NCBI RefSeq assembly: GCF_000005505.3
Contig: NC_016131.3
Span: forward strand, 67,523,355-67,587,354
From: Brachypodium distachyon
Taxonomy: Eukaryota; Streptophyta; Magnoliopsida; Poales; Poaceae
Length of the DNA stretch: 64,000 nt
Direction of reading: 5' to 3'
Within the stretch, counting starts at the first letter, position 1. Each line of letters starts with the position of its first letter. Both the position numbers and the translations under genes were made by a program. This document shows, piece by piece, positions 11,301-23,568 of this stretch. Below the pieces are notes generated by a model. The model was not told the origin of the DNA and searched no databases. It saw only the letters and a list, made by a program, of their open reading frames with translations.

Positions 11301-14300
11301 TTGCAGCTGGCACTTCGCCGAGCTCTAGCTTGGGGTGTTGTCGTGTGCACTGGTAACTGCAAATCTGGGCGTTCCTGCCGCGGGTCTGGGTTGGCTTGTG
11401 CACAGGCCATTTGGGCCATGTGCCAACTCCTTCCGGAGTTGGGATTGTGGCCAGTGCGTGCGCCTTGTTGCGCGACATGTGGTGGCCTTTGATGGTCAGA
11501 CGGTGGGCCATCTAGGTTCTTGCACTTGTGGGTTGTCGGCGTTGCTTAGACTTTGTTGTTGTACGGGTTGCCGCGGGTACTTTTGTTTTGTCGTGGTGCT
11601 CCGGGCGAAAACCTAGCCTGAGCTTCTTTGGTGCCAACGACGGCGACACTCTAGGGCGTCGTTCCCTCCTTGGTGGCGTCGTCGAGGAGCCTCGACCAAC
11701 CTCCATCCCCTGTGGTCCAATCCTTCGGGTGAAAAGCCAGATTTGGCTAGCCAAATCGGATGACGGTGGCGTTGTTGACGTCACTCCCTTGTTGGAGGCG
11801 TTGTTCTTGGAGGATAACACTTGGCTGGAGTTTGTTTCCGCGGAATATGCCTTGGCTCCAGCAAGCAGGCCTTGGTCACACTGGCATCGGGCAAGTGCGC
11901 TACCTTGGACGGCACGGTTAGTGGTTAGCGGAGGATCCCATGCTACGGCATCTTGGTCGCATGGGTGCACTCGACAGGTATCGACCGACGAAGCTGGACG
12001 TTTGTTATGACCAACAGGGGAGCGGTGAGATATGGCGGCGCAATGTTCGGGATGAGCGCGACGATCGGCGCCCCGAGGCTTCTGCAGTTGACGAGACGCC
12101 TCACGGGCTTATCTTCGAGTTCTGCGAGGCTGGCGGGCCGCGGCGCCTTCGCTATCCTGTACTTTTGTGTTTTTGGCATTTAGGCCTGTGGTTGTTTAAT
12201 GGCGTTGGTTGTAATGATAGTTTAGCGGTCGTTGGTCGTGTTCTTGTTTTGAGTGATTGGTTGTGTTGGCCTGTTCTTGGGCTTGTAAATACTTTCTTTC
12301 TATCAATGCATCGAGACGCAAGCTTTGTGTTTTCTCGGAAAAAAAATGATTTGCATATCAATCATTAATAACTTTCTCTCCTCACAGAATTTGGATGAAT
12401 ACACAGGCGATGGCTCGGTTCATTTCAGAGGTCACCCTATTTTAAAGCATAATACAGGCAATTGGAGAGCATGCTCATTAATTCTTGGTAACAGTTCATC
12501 TAGAGCTCCCCATCGAGGAACAATGTGACTATTGTTTTTTCTTTGTTAGGGATGAAACCATTTAGATTGTTCATATCCTCGTGAGAATATCTTTACAAAA
12601 ACATATTCAGATTTGATCTGCAAAATTTATGCTTGCGATTCATTGAATTGGAACCCTTTTCAGTTTAAAGTCTATTTCAGCATATGTCAGCTGAAGACTC
12701 TATGTTAACACGGAACTATTTTATGCCCTAAACATGAGAAACATAAGCTTTTGTACTCTATGATTATGTCAAAGGTTAAATTCAATTGATATTTATTTAT
12801 TTCTTACATGATAGGAACTGAAGTGTGTGAACGTTTGGCCTACTATGGGATCTCAAAGAGTTTGGTCACTTACCTTTCAACAAGACTACATCAAGGCAAT
12901 GTCTCCGCAGCTAGAAACTTCACAACTTGGCAAGGAACTTGTTACCTCACACCACTTATTGGAGCAACCTTAGCAGATTCATACTGGGGAAAGTACAGGA
13001 CTATTGCAGTTTTCTCAACTATTTACTTTCTTGTAAGTTGCAACTAACCAAATACAAAAATGCACCTTAAGAAATTCATACTCATAGAGAGATCAATTTT
13101 TTTTCTCAAGGAGGGCATCCCCCGGCCTCTGCATCTTTCGATGCACACAGCCGCAATTTTATTAAAAATGCCTTACAAAAGAAGTGTTCATCATTCAGAT
13201 ATACAAGCCAAGAGTGGCCAGCAGCTCATGTACCACAAAGCCTGTTATTAGCACAACACTCAAATAGCTTGAACAAGTCCAGTGCAATCATCTCCAAACA
13301 ATTTCACCCGTTGTCCATAGAATCCTGCAGGTCCACATGCTGCATTAGGGACCAAGTACAGATCCAATCCAATGTGGCGTTAGATGGATAACCTCCAATT
13401 TTTTTGTTAAAGCAAGATCACTCCGACAATTCCATATAGACCAACAAACAGCTCATGCACCCGTCAGAATAAGCGATTAACTGGTCTACTTAACCCCGTA
13501 ATCCACCTCCCAGACATAGTCCAGATATTTGTCCCTTTTTCATTGGTTCACTTGAATGAGTTGTGTATTAACGTTTCATGGTTTGTACATGTTAATGAAT
13601 CAAGTGCCTAGACATGGTGCTATTTGCATTGGTATTTCTTCATGGATGAGAGGTTAGGGAGCATATATGACTTATCTCAGGACTAAGATTATGATCATAT
13701 GTATAGTAGTGAGTTCAGATATATTTCCCAACATGATATATAACTAGCCTATTTGTCCTAGTTGTGAATCTCATGTCCGCCTACATGCTTGTACCTGCTG
13801 ATATATTGTGCTAATGACTCCTTGATGTGCATTTGAATTGAAGGGGATGGCAGCATTGACACTTTCGGCATCAGTTCCTTCTCTCCAGCCCCCTCAATGT
13901 ATTGGGTCATTTTGTCCACAAGCAAACCTACAACAGTATCTTATATACTTTATTGGACTATACATGATAGCTTTAGGGGCTGGAGGTATCAAGCCATGTG
14001 TTTCATCCTTCGGTGCTGATCAATTTGATGATACTGATCCAGTCGAGAGAACAAAGAAAGGCGCTTTCTTCAATTGGTTTTATTTCTGCATAAGTATTGG
14101 TTCATTGATCTCTGGCACTGTTCTCATTTGGGTACAAGAAAATTGTGGATATAGTATTGGATTTGGAATCCCTACTTTCTTCATTGCCTTAGCTATCGGA
14201 AGCTTTGTTCTCGGTTCAGAGATATATAGATTTCAGGTACCTGGAGGAAGCCCGCTTACAAGAGCATGTCAAGTAGTTGTTGCGGCCATTCGCAAGCAAA

Positions 14301-15592
14301 ATGTTGATTTGCCAGTTGATAGTTCTCTTCTCTATGAGTGCCATGGTAAGATGTCGGCTATTGAAGGGAGTGGCAAGCTGGAGCACAGTAGTGAATTCAG
14401 GTACTTTTCTTGGCTATTCCTGACAATCATTTGCTGCACAAGATGTTATTACTTATACCAAATTAATGTGGAAAAAACATCCCGATAGTGTAGTTCAGAT
14501 TGCTATTTTTAGATTAAAAACATATCTTTTGAAGTTCAAGAAAATAAAAGATAATAAGTATTAAAATGTAACAAAGTTGGCATAGATTTGCTAAGTATGT
14601 TACTTTTTTATCTGGCTTGACATGCCTGCAAGCTTGTATCTTGGGACTTCCTGGACACAGCAACGTTTTTAGAGAACCATGACAGAGGTAAACCTTACAC
14701 GAGATGTGAGTACTCTGCAAAGAAAGACTTGCATATCCCCTGACGTGATGCATTATCTTTCCTTTGCAGTTTCCTTGATAAATCTGCAGTCATTTTGTTG
14801 AGTGAACATGGCGGTTGTCATAATCCTTGGAGGCTTTGTACTGTCACACAGATTGAAGAGCTAAAAATACTGATCAGGATGTTTCCAATCTGGGCAACAG
14901 GCATCATGTTCTTCACCGTGTATGCGCAGAATTCATCGATGTTCATAGAGCAAGGAATGGTCCTCAACAACCAAGTTGGATCTTTTAAAATCCCGCCAGC
15001 TACTCTCTCCTCCTTGGACACGATCAGCGTGGTTGTTGGGATCCCTATCTACGAGAGACTCATCGTGCCGGTTGCCAGGAGATTGACCGGTAAGGAGAGG
15101 GGATTCTCAGAGCTTCAACGCATAGGGATCGGTCTGTTCGTGTCGACCATCGCGGTGATAGTTGCAGCATTGGTCGAGGTCAAGCGCCTGGAGAACGCGA
15201 GAACTGAGGGTCTGATCCATCAGAATGTGCCTATTCCCATGAGCATTCTTTGGCAAGCTCCTCAGTACCTGCTGGTCGGCATTGGCGAGGTGTTCACGTC
15301 CATCGGACAAGCTGAGTTCTTCTACAACCAGTCTCCTGATTCCATGAGGAGCCTGTGCTCGGCTTTTGCCCTGCTCACCGTGTCTCTTGGAAGCTATCTT
15401 AGCTCGTTCATACTGACCCTAGTGTCATATTTCACGACGCGAGGGGAACAGATGGGGTGGATCCCTGATAACCTGAACGAAGGCCATCTTGACCGCTTCT
15501 TCTGGCTCGTAGCTGGCCTCAGCTCTCTGAACTGTCTTGCTTTCATTTATTTTGCACAGCGATACAAGTGCAAGAAAGCCTCTGTACTTTAA
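8307..15592 (+). CDS. NPF8-type peptide transporter (gene 3 of array)
   Basis: Five coding exons join in frame: 8307-8384, 12388-12487, 12815-13032, 13844-14400 and 14770-15592, giving 591 residues. The N-terminus is seven residues longer than in gene 2. Exons 2-5 have exactly the same lengths (100, 218, 557, 823 nt). ExxER is intact ([10 protein letters not shown]), as are [17 protein letters not shown] and [12 protein letters not shown]. The protein is a predicted twelve-segment proton-coupled peptide transporter, role by family. Intron 1 has grown to 4.0 kb through a degenerate LINE and a 1.9 kb poly(A)-tailed insert, and intron 3 holds another LINE tail. All splice sites remain canonical and no frame disruption is visible, so I treat it as a functional duplicate of gene 2. 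Confidence 0.93.
9890..10290 (+). mobile_element. Degenerate LINE ORF2 fragment in intron 1 of NPF gene 3
   Basis: Translation in shifting frames gives LINE post-RT signatures: [10 protein letters not shown], then FRLVMGK in one frame and [19 protein letters not shown] in the next, then [18 protein letters not shown]. These match the GLGLPNLD, IGDGMTASFWHSSW and QALDDNRWVLDL blocks of the large LINE at 55.6-62.2 kb. Stops and frameshifts are present. The corresponding stretch is missing from intron 1 of gene 2. Confidence 0.75.
10428..12343 (+). mobile_element. 1.9 kb poly(A)-tailed retro-insertion in intron 1 of NPF gene 3
   Basis: A 17-bp direct repeat, AAATGATTTGCATATCA, flanks the insert (10411-10427 and 12344-12360), and the insert ends in an A-run just before the right copy. 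These are hallmarks of LINE-machinery retrotransposition. The paralogous intron of gene 2 has no insert (about 3750-3765). The 5' part is very GC-rich with an internal tandem duplication. The 3' end (CTTTCTATCAATGCATCGAGACGCAAGC...TTTTCTCGG-poly(A)) resembles grass LINE tails. No reverse transcriptase or endonuclease motif was found in any frame, so it is either a non-autonomous element or a retro-transcribed chimaera. Long open frames on both strands look like GC-bias artefacts. Confidence 0.85.
10664..10951 (+). repeat. Two-copy GC-rich tandem repeat, period about 151 bp
   Basis: Copy 1 starts near 10664 and copy 2 near 10815. Shared blocks in the same order include CGGCGGCCTGGGTCC, GCCCGGTCTGTGGCGGTG and CGACTCCGGCGGGAGGGCTC. 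It lies near the 5' end of the retro-insert, where some LINEs carry repeated promoter units; that role is inference. Confidence 0.8.
13092..13530 (-). mobile_element. LINE 3' tail in intron 3 of NPF gene 3
   Basis: On the reverse strand the sequence ends with AATAAAATTGCGGCTGTGTGCATC, GATGCAGAGGCCGGGGGATG, CCTCCTTGAG and an A-run. This is the 3'-UTR style of a common grass LINE. Alignment with intron 3 of gene 2 shows the block is extra here. The right boundary is approximate and I found no clean target duplication. Confidence 0.65.
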
Positions 15593-17180
15593 TATCTTGG
15601 CTTCCCTTCGCTACTGTTTATTGTACAGAAAGCTGCATGTAGATTCCTTTCATCAACCAGCTGCAATGTACAGTCCCTTCTGTACTGTTCAGTTGCATCG
15701 TCTGTGATGCTTTTTTGAATGTAGCAAAGCTGGAATGTACAAAAGATTACAATTAGGGTGTCATCTCACTATTAGCTACTCCGTACTAAAAGTTCCAGCT
15801 TATGGTGAGTACCATCTCCTTTTCTTATGACCTTTAGAAGAGAGGCGTGCCACAACTTCTTCCTTCCTCTTTTTTTTTTTTTGACCAGTACTTCTTCCTT
15901 CCTCTGTGATGGTTGGATAAAACTTTTTTATATCAACTTGGACGGTGGGAACATTTTACTGTATTTCCTTTTCTTAATGAAGCATGGAACCACGTGGAAG
16001 CACGTAGTTGGCTTGCACTAACACACATGTTGTCTTAATCATTTCAGACTTTCAGTTGCTCACCTCAAGTATCTAGGATCTCTGTCCTGATCACAAATAT
16101 GTAATGGCGGGGAAGCATTATTGTGCACTCGAGTTGCTTGAACTAACGGATTACAAATTGTAATCCTGCGAGCTGGAACCAGGAAACCTGTTATATCGAC
16201 CATTCCAGTTGCTGATCTCGATCTTGGGATCTTGGAAAGTACACAAGATCAACTGAGTATTGTGGAAAAATGACTAGGATCGGCGTGCTGCTAGTGCTCA
16301 GATCTGGACACAGCCGTTACAGCTATCTATCGAAACAGCGGTGGGGTAGCACTACGGTCCCCTAAGTTGCTTTCTCTATTTACTGGTAAAAAAAAAGTTG
16401 CTTTCTCTATTTCAAAAACAAACCACTTTCGATCACTTTATCTGGACACAAGTACATGCATCTTTCTTATTCCTGAGCTAAAAATTTCCTGTTAACACGA
16501 TCTATCATTAATTGAATTACCATTTGCGGTTTGATTCCCCACATACATGTTGTTTTACATTTTGACGGCCTATGGTGATACAATTTTAACCATTATTTTC
16601 CATACAAATATGATTAGTTATATGTAAATGATAAAACTATTTACTTGTGATGAATAAAGTGACCAATATAGATTTTTATATATTAGTAGTCGATGTTAGA
16701 AAAGTTCACTCGCATAAAAAAAGTTTGACTGCACTTATTCTTTCCAATCGATGCTTTATGATTGCCGGTAGGTATTTACACACCAAAGAAGGAAAACCTC
16801 ATTATGATGTTTTGGTACATAATTAGAGAGTTTCCAAGAAATAATTAAATCTATATGTTGATGAATCATATCAAAACCTCGTGTTCCATTCCTCTAGCGA
16901 CCACTTCTAGCAGGAGCAATTATTTTATTTGCAGTTGCAAGAGTAAATTATATCATAGTCCTATTAAAATTGACGAGGTGTCCAGTTACTCCTAAAATTA
17001 CAAAATTGCATATTTGGGTCCTATTTTTATTTAAGTTGTTCGCCGCAGGTTCTAAATCACCCGAGAGACGCTAAGTGTCCCACGTGACGTTTTTACTACT
17101 GACACAGGATCCCACATAGGATGACTGAATGCATAAACATTATGCAAAAAATCCCTTGCTAAGGAGATCGATTGCATTGA
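15593..17180. other. Intergenic, 3' flank of NPF gene 3
   Basis: Up to about 16320 it retains blocks shared with the 3' flank of gene 2. At 16360-16410 the run AGTTGCTTTCTCTATTT is directly repeated. Beyond that it is AT-rich with no recognisable gene. Confidence 0.5.
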
Positions 17181-17183
17181 CGG

Positions 17184-18971
17184 CACTACTACAAAACAGT
17201 GCATATGTGACGAGACATCAGTGACGGGCCTTTCGTGCCCGTCACTGATGACCGTCATCAGTGACGGGCCTACCAAGACCGTCACTGATGACACACCATC
17301 AGTGACGGTCGCGTGCTTGCCCGTCACTGATGCCCCCTCATCAGTGACAGGACCCCTCATCGGTGACGGGCGCACACCACCCGTCACTGATGACCGCTCA
17401 TCAGTGGCGGGCGTACCATGCCCGTCACTGATGACAACTCATCAGTGAAGGACGCACAACACCCGTCACTGATGAACCCTCGTTAGTGGCGGACGTACCA
17501 CGCCCGTCACTGATGAAAAATTGCAAAAATCACAAAAAACACACACATCAGTGGCGGGCTCTACATCTAGGCCCGCCACTGATGACCTTGAAGACCTTTA
17601 AAAATTGAAAGAAATCATAACTAATTCATGAAAGATCAGAAAAATGTGATTCTTTGTTATGAAGTCTTTTTTTTTGCTTAACATAGTGGAATAATAATAT
17701 CATATGGTAACATTTGAAAAATGACATATGTAGTGCAATCTTGTTATTTCCTATACTTGGACTTTAGGTTTTAAGCCAAATGACCAAAATTTTGTCGATT
17801 TTTGACCATTTATATGCCACAGTTCATGATAATGTATTCATTTTTTTCCACAAAGGTGCATCTTCTGATGACAAACAACACTGCCAAGGATCTTTACAAA
17901 CGTGTGGTTTTAAATCCGATTTTCCATTTTTCAAATACAAAAAATTATATTTGGACCCATTAGTGACGACTGTTACAGTTGTGCCCGCCACTGATGTTAC
18001 TCTGGGCCAAACCTGAGGCCCAACCCACCTCTTTCCCTGTAAAAGCTAACCCTAACCCGGTCACATGTATCTCTCTCCATCCCTCCCTCTCTACAGCTGC
18101 CACCCCTCCACCTCCCCCGATCTCTTCTCTTTCCCCCATCGGCCCCTCCTCTCCCTCCGTCTCCCCCGACCACCTCCATCTCCCCTGATCTCCTCAACCT
18201 CTCCCTCTCTACCGCCGCCGCCACCACTCCACCTCCCCCAGGTCTCTCTCTGTAGCGGGCCGGCGAGGCGTAGCCTGTACCCCGCCGCCTGCCGCAAGCA
18301 CGGTCGCGCCCCCGCCCCGAAGCCCGCCGGCAGCTGCTCGCCTCGCTGCCCTTGCGCCGGATCCGAAGAGGCCGCCGCCCCCGGTATGCATCTCTCTGTC
18401 TCTCCCTGAATTCTTTCTAAAGTCTCTCTCTCTTTCCTAGCCGAATCTCTCTCTCACTTCTAAGATTCGTCTTTTTTGCAGAGCCACGTTGTCGGAGAAC
18501 GGGAGATGAGGAAGCGGGAGAAGGGACGAGGAGGCGGCGCATGGCCCATGCTCGAGTTCCTCCGGCGGGAGAAGGGAGGAGGAGCCGATGGCCGGGACTA
18601 GCTAGGATTTGAGTTTTGTTCTAGTTTTTGTACTAGGGTTTCTGTCAAAATTGTTGTTCAATCCGTGCTCTGTGTTCATGCTTACCTATTTGTTGTGATT
18701 TGTTGCATCATTTGGTTAATTGGTTAGATTTGTGATATGGAGAAGCGATGAACGTGAGGGCCGGGAGGGCCATTTCTATTATTTTTTTATTTTTCCAAAA
18801 CCTATATCAGTGTCGGTTGTATTTGGTGCCCGCCACTAATGAGTTACGCATCACCAACGGGCAGGCCGCCCGTCACTGATGCATATCAGTGACAGGAAGT
18901 TAGTGATGGGCAGCTCGCCCGTTACTAATATGCTTTTTCGACCGTTACTGATAACCATTTTTGTAGTAGTG
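17184..18971. mobile_element. Non-autonomous CACTA (En/Spm-type) transposon
   Basis: The element starts CACTACTACAAAA and ends TTTTTGTAGTAGTG, the canonical CACTA terminal inverted repeat. A 3-bp target duplication CGG lies at 17181-17183 and 18972-18974. Both subterminal regions are packed with the motif GTGACGGGC and its complement, as expected for transposase-binding subterminal repeats. At about 1.79 kb it is too small to encode transposase. Its middle (18000-18640) is a C/T-rich leader, a short GC-rich segment, a plausible GT...AG intron (about 18383-18480) and a second GC-rich segment, which looks like captured host sequence. Confidence 0.93.
17215..17585. repeat. CACTA subterminal inverted-motif array
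   Basis: CATCAGTGACGGGC and GCCCGTCACTGATG alternate about every 20-40 bp, so each neighbouring pair can form a small hairpin. A shorter matching array lies near the other end (18800-18950). Confidence 0.85.
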
Positions 18972-18974
18972 CGG

Positions 18975-20431
18975 CCCCTCTCATCATTCATGACCCCTCA
19001 TAATGTTGCTTGTGGCGGGGTCAGTTGGTACTCTTCTCCCTTCTTCTTGCCTGTTTTCCTTGCGGACGAGTTAGCGTGCAAGCTCCTATACATGGTGGTG
19101 GAGGAGGAGGACAGACATGAGAGGAGAGAAGAGGAAGATGATGGGGGCGGAGGGGTGGAGAGTGGCGGTGTAGCTTTCTATGATGGTGGTGGTGGTGTGT
19201 ATGTGTGGGTGGGGGCGGGGGGGGGGGGGGTCCATGCTGGACCCAGGCCTTCTGTTTGTTCCGGTATACGATCGAAAGATCGTTTGGAGAGAAAAAAAAA
19301 CGTTTGGGACTTACTTGACACTTCGCCAACAATAGTACAATTGCATATGCATTTTACACTATTTGCAATGTTATGCATCCAAATGCTCATACAGATAATC
19401 ATTATACTCCATCTTCCTCCGTCGACTGCCCATCTAGTGTGATCGATGTATTTTATCGGTATAGCAACATGATCATGGTCTCTGATTTTTATTTTTTATT
19501 ATAAAGGATAATGGTCTCTGATTTGGTTGCAGGCTTGCTGCAACAACGGACCTTCAATCTACCTTCTGATATATATACATGCAGTCCTTGAAAAGAAAAA
19601 CTTCAAATGATCCAATTACTACGATTGAAAACAAAAGATTTTTTTTATGTTTTTTTTCTTTGCAGAAGTTACTGTTTTTTTGATTATTCACTAGCCACAC
19701 AAATTTAGGAAAAAAAATTTAATACATGAGTTATTATTGTCCGACAAAAATCGCTTAACGTTAGTGTTTTTTTGTTTACTACAGGGACTTTTTGATTCAC
19801 ATGATTACTAAAACATAGGGGGGAAAAAGGGGGGGGGGGGGGGATGCAGGAATGAGCGAATGGATATTTTTGTCCAAATTGGTGTGCAAAATAATATTAA
19901 GAAACATGATAGATATACTAGAAAAATCTCATAAAAAGGCAAAGCATTCAACCTTCAATTTAAGAGATTGAAAATAACATTGCTCATTAGATCATGTCAA
20001 CAACATTGCCTTTGGAATTGGGAAAACTTACCTACCTACCAGTACCTTTAAAAGTAGTACTAGCTAAGTGGACGCGTTGTATCATTTTTATTTTTCAAAT
20101 GTTTTTCACGTAAGGAACCTGACATTCTTCTCTTGGACTTTTTCCCTTCTTTAATGGGATCCTATTTTCTAAATGTGTATGGAAGAGTAAGTACCGTGTC
20201 ACTACCAACTATATAAGTAAAGAGATTGTAGTAAATACTTTTTACATAAAAAATGTGCCTTTCTTCTTCTGGACTATTTTTCCTCTTTATTGGGCCCTAA
20301 TTTTCAGAAAACCTGATGTTAACTGTATACATGTAAGGAGTGTGCTAATTGTACACACGTAAGAAATGTGCTAACTGTATTAGTTTGAGGAGCCATAATT
20401 TTTTAAACTTCAAAGTTAGCATTAAACCCTA
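18975..20431. other. Intergenic with poly(G) runs
   Basis: No gene is supported. Notable are a GGT-rich stretch ending in a run of 14 G at 19217-19230 and a second G-run at about 19829-19843. The rest is AT-rich. Confidence 0.5.
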
Positions 20432-20433
20432 CT

Positions 20434-20635
20434 CCCTCCATCCCATAATATGAGACACGCACGCATTTCTAAATTGTCAATTTAACTAACAAAATGTGAA
20501 TTAAATAATTAAAAAAATTATATCATTAAAAAGTTCTTTCGACAATGAAACTGATGGTGGTTTTTGTTAAGAGAAATACATATTTAATTAATCAAACCAA
20601 TGATTTAGGAATACGTGCGCGCCTGATGGAGGGAG
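20434..20635. mobile_element. Stowaway MITE
   Basis: The 202-bp element starts CTCCCTCCATC and ends GATGGAGGGAG with TA on both sides (20432-20433, 20636-20637). The interior is AT-rich with no coding capacity. It is a Tc1/mariner-derived non-autonomous element. Confidence 0.9.
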
Positions 20636-20637
20636 TA

Positions 20638-23568
20638 ATTTTTTAATGCGTGGAAGAAGATGTACCATTGCCAGAACTACTATAAGTTAAAGACTCCTCC
20701 TAACATATTGCGCTCATCCTTTCCCATTCCTCCCTGCATGCGCCCGTCCAAATGCTATTGCAGGCCATGCCCATGCAGTTGTAGCAGCACTCGCCAGTGC
20801 ATCAAAACGCCGGCCGACGGTTGACGGTCGTGGACGGGCAGGCGAGGCGGCTGATTTCGTGCATGTACGACCAGCAAGCATCAGGCGTCAAAACAAATAT
20901 CCGGATCAAGAACTCTATGGATCAATCCATGGGTATAGTAGACAAGGTAAAAATGATGGTTGCTTGCCAATCGTGCATATTTGATGTGTGGTCTATCCTA
21001 AATCTGATTTCTCCAGGTTTCACGAGCAGAAAAGTATCGGGCAATGCTATGCTTTCTTATGAACTTTTTTTATGGCGTATGTCCATTCTTTTATAATTAA
21101 TTTGTTGCCATTACTCGTACCACACTTGAACATTTTGGTAGATCAGTACAAATTAATACTCGTTCGGGCGGTTCCCAAAATGAGCTGTGGTCTCATGTAC
21201 AAACTAATCATTATATCGCGCAATTCCAGCCTCAAGCAAATTGAGTGGCTAGATAAATTGGGGAACGAAACAAAAATAACTGCACTGTTGATTCTCTCGG
21301 TAGGCAAATATATATGTTGAAACAGAGTTTCCCGAGGCTATTTAGGAAAAAGATGGGAGTTTTTTAGAATAGAGGGAGCAAATGAAAGGTAGAAATATCT
21401 GGACAAGGTAATATGGCAATTGTCACTGTTTAGTTGGCCCGCCTGTCAAACGAGAACACATTTTTGTTTGCTTCACTGTGGACAAAAAAAAGTTCTCCAT
21501 TCAAAGATCATCTAGAACTTCAAATAATGGTTCTACTAGCACCGGAGCAAATATGCATATAATGTAGTGCGTTTTTAACTTTATGTTCGCCATCCGAAGT
21601 CCTCCTTACATGTTGACAAACAACATATTTGTTTCTAATGACTCTACATTGATCTTACATCAACGATTGATGATCTAATTTTAACCTCACTGTTGATCTA
21701 GCATCACATAATTTTTTTTCTAGATTATGATATAAACTTTAGTTCTATTGATTGATCTAAACAACAAATATGGTAATTTTGGATATGGCAATTATGTACT
21801 CACTAAAGATGGTTAAAGATGTTTCATGTGGTGTTTTATTTTAACATAATATTTATGGTGGCTACAGAACCATATTATTCCTGATTGCATAATATAAATA
21901 TTTTTGTAGTCATAGTATTATTTCTCGGACTATTCTTGACAAAGCCCACGAATTTGCAATAGCCACCATGCTAGTTATTTTGATAATAACAGATAAATCG
22001 CTTCATAAAAGACCTTTACTATTGCCACGATGCAAAATCTGCATGGGCCGAATTGATTAGTTTGGATTCCAATTAATCAAAGAATCATCCCAGAGACGAA
22101 AGGGATTAAATTGCAAAAGATTCTCCCAAATACTCCATTAGATGCAGGGATATGATGATACTGGCGGTGCCCATGTTGTGATTTGGGATGGATTCTCCCA
22201 TGAATCCAAAAATAATTAAATTATGGATCAATTATCTTCAAACGCTTCTGCAAGGAACTGATAATTAATAAAAAAACACACTTTCTCATCGTCGTTGATG
22301 ATGAGGTGGAGAAGTTGCACCAATGGGCACTAAATTAAACATGCTATATCTTAATTATTTAGGATGAACAGAAAAGTTAGTGGAGCATTGCTGATTGCTG
22401 ATGTTAGATGCACTCTCTTAGGTTCTGGTAGATGCTTAATTAAGTATGTGTTGTTCTCGATAAGCACATTCATGTGCTAGTGCAAGATATTGATGGCACA
22501 CTGTAATATTCTCTCCGTTTTTTATTGGGCTTATAATTTTTTCTGCCTTTTTCCTAAATAGCGCGCACCGGCCCCCCCACCCGCCCGCGCGATTACTCGG
22601 TCAACATGTGCGGCAGTTGCATGCGGAGAGCAGCGCTTGCTACCGGCTGGCTTAGCGTTAATATTCGTGCAAAAAAAATATACGCCCTACAAAAGTAAAG
22701 GAGGGAGTACATATTTGGTGTGTTGTAATGCAAATAAGTTAACATGGCAGAGCATGACGAAAAGCCAAGGAGAGGCTAATTTCATATCAAACAACGCTAT
22801 GCAATATTTTTTATAAAATATTTGAATTTGCAGAGTACCTCATCAAATTTTAATTGGATTCATACAATCTTAGATGTTCAGTTTTATCGTTTCACATGGT
22901 AATTGACATTGCTTAGAAAAGAGGGGAATGAGAAAAAAAAATCCACATATATTATCTAAACATTAACATGCATAGACATACTATATTAGTCATTAGGGCA
23001 CATTTGAGAGGTTTTCTAAATTATAGGAGAATTATATAAAATATTTAACTATTATTTCTGTGTAATTAACTAAAAGTTAAAAGAAAGTGAGACAAGAATC
23101 ATTAAATTATATGTCGTAACACGTTCTGTTGGTTAATGTGATTTTGTCTTGTTCTGTGGCCGGTTGTGCAGCTCGCTAATTAAAGAGGGCTGGGCAGCAC
23201 ATTGCTGATTGAAGGGAGCTAGGCGCCCTAGGCGTGGAGGTAGATTCTTGTGCACATTAGCTATGAAGTAGATAGAACACTAGCGTATCTACAGGATGGA
23301 CAGGGGGTCTATACTTTGGGTTGCCAAAGCAAAAAAGAATAACAATATATATAAATAAATTTATTAAAAAAAGACATTGTTGGAGCACCCTGGCACATTT
23401 GGCTGAATACGCCACTGATGGAATATCTATGTCCGACTGTAAACAATCGTGCCATCGATACATCATACATAAACTCTGCTGATGCACATTAAACATACAT
23501 AGTAAAAAGAAAATTGCAACTTGGAAGGGGGTTGCAGCCTATTTTGGCCTCCACCACCCTCCGCAGTG
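20638..23568. other. AT-rich intergenic DNA, no gene recognised
   Basis: There are short open frames only (for example 20797-21096), with no conserved motif. At 23280-23420 there is transposon-like sequence (CTAGCGTATCTACAG ... ATACGCCACTGATGG) that I could not assign. Confidence 0.45.

Noticed and set aside
10474..11511. 345-residue minus-strand open frame
   Set aside because: It lies within the GC-rich retro-insert, is proline/arginine-rich with no domain, and open frames occur there in several phases on both strands.
18879..19442. 187-residue open frame at the right end of the CACTA element
   Set aside because: It crosses the transposon boundary and a poly(G) tract; no domain is visible.
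20797..21096. Possible small gene
   Set aside because: It has no motif, no splice context and no similarity to any neighbour.
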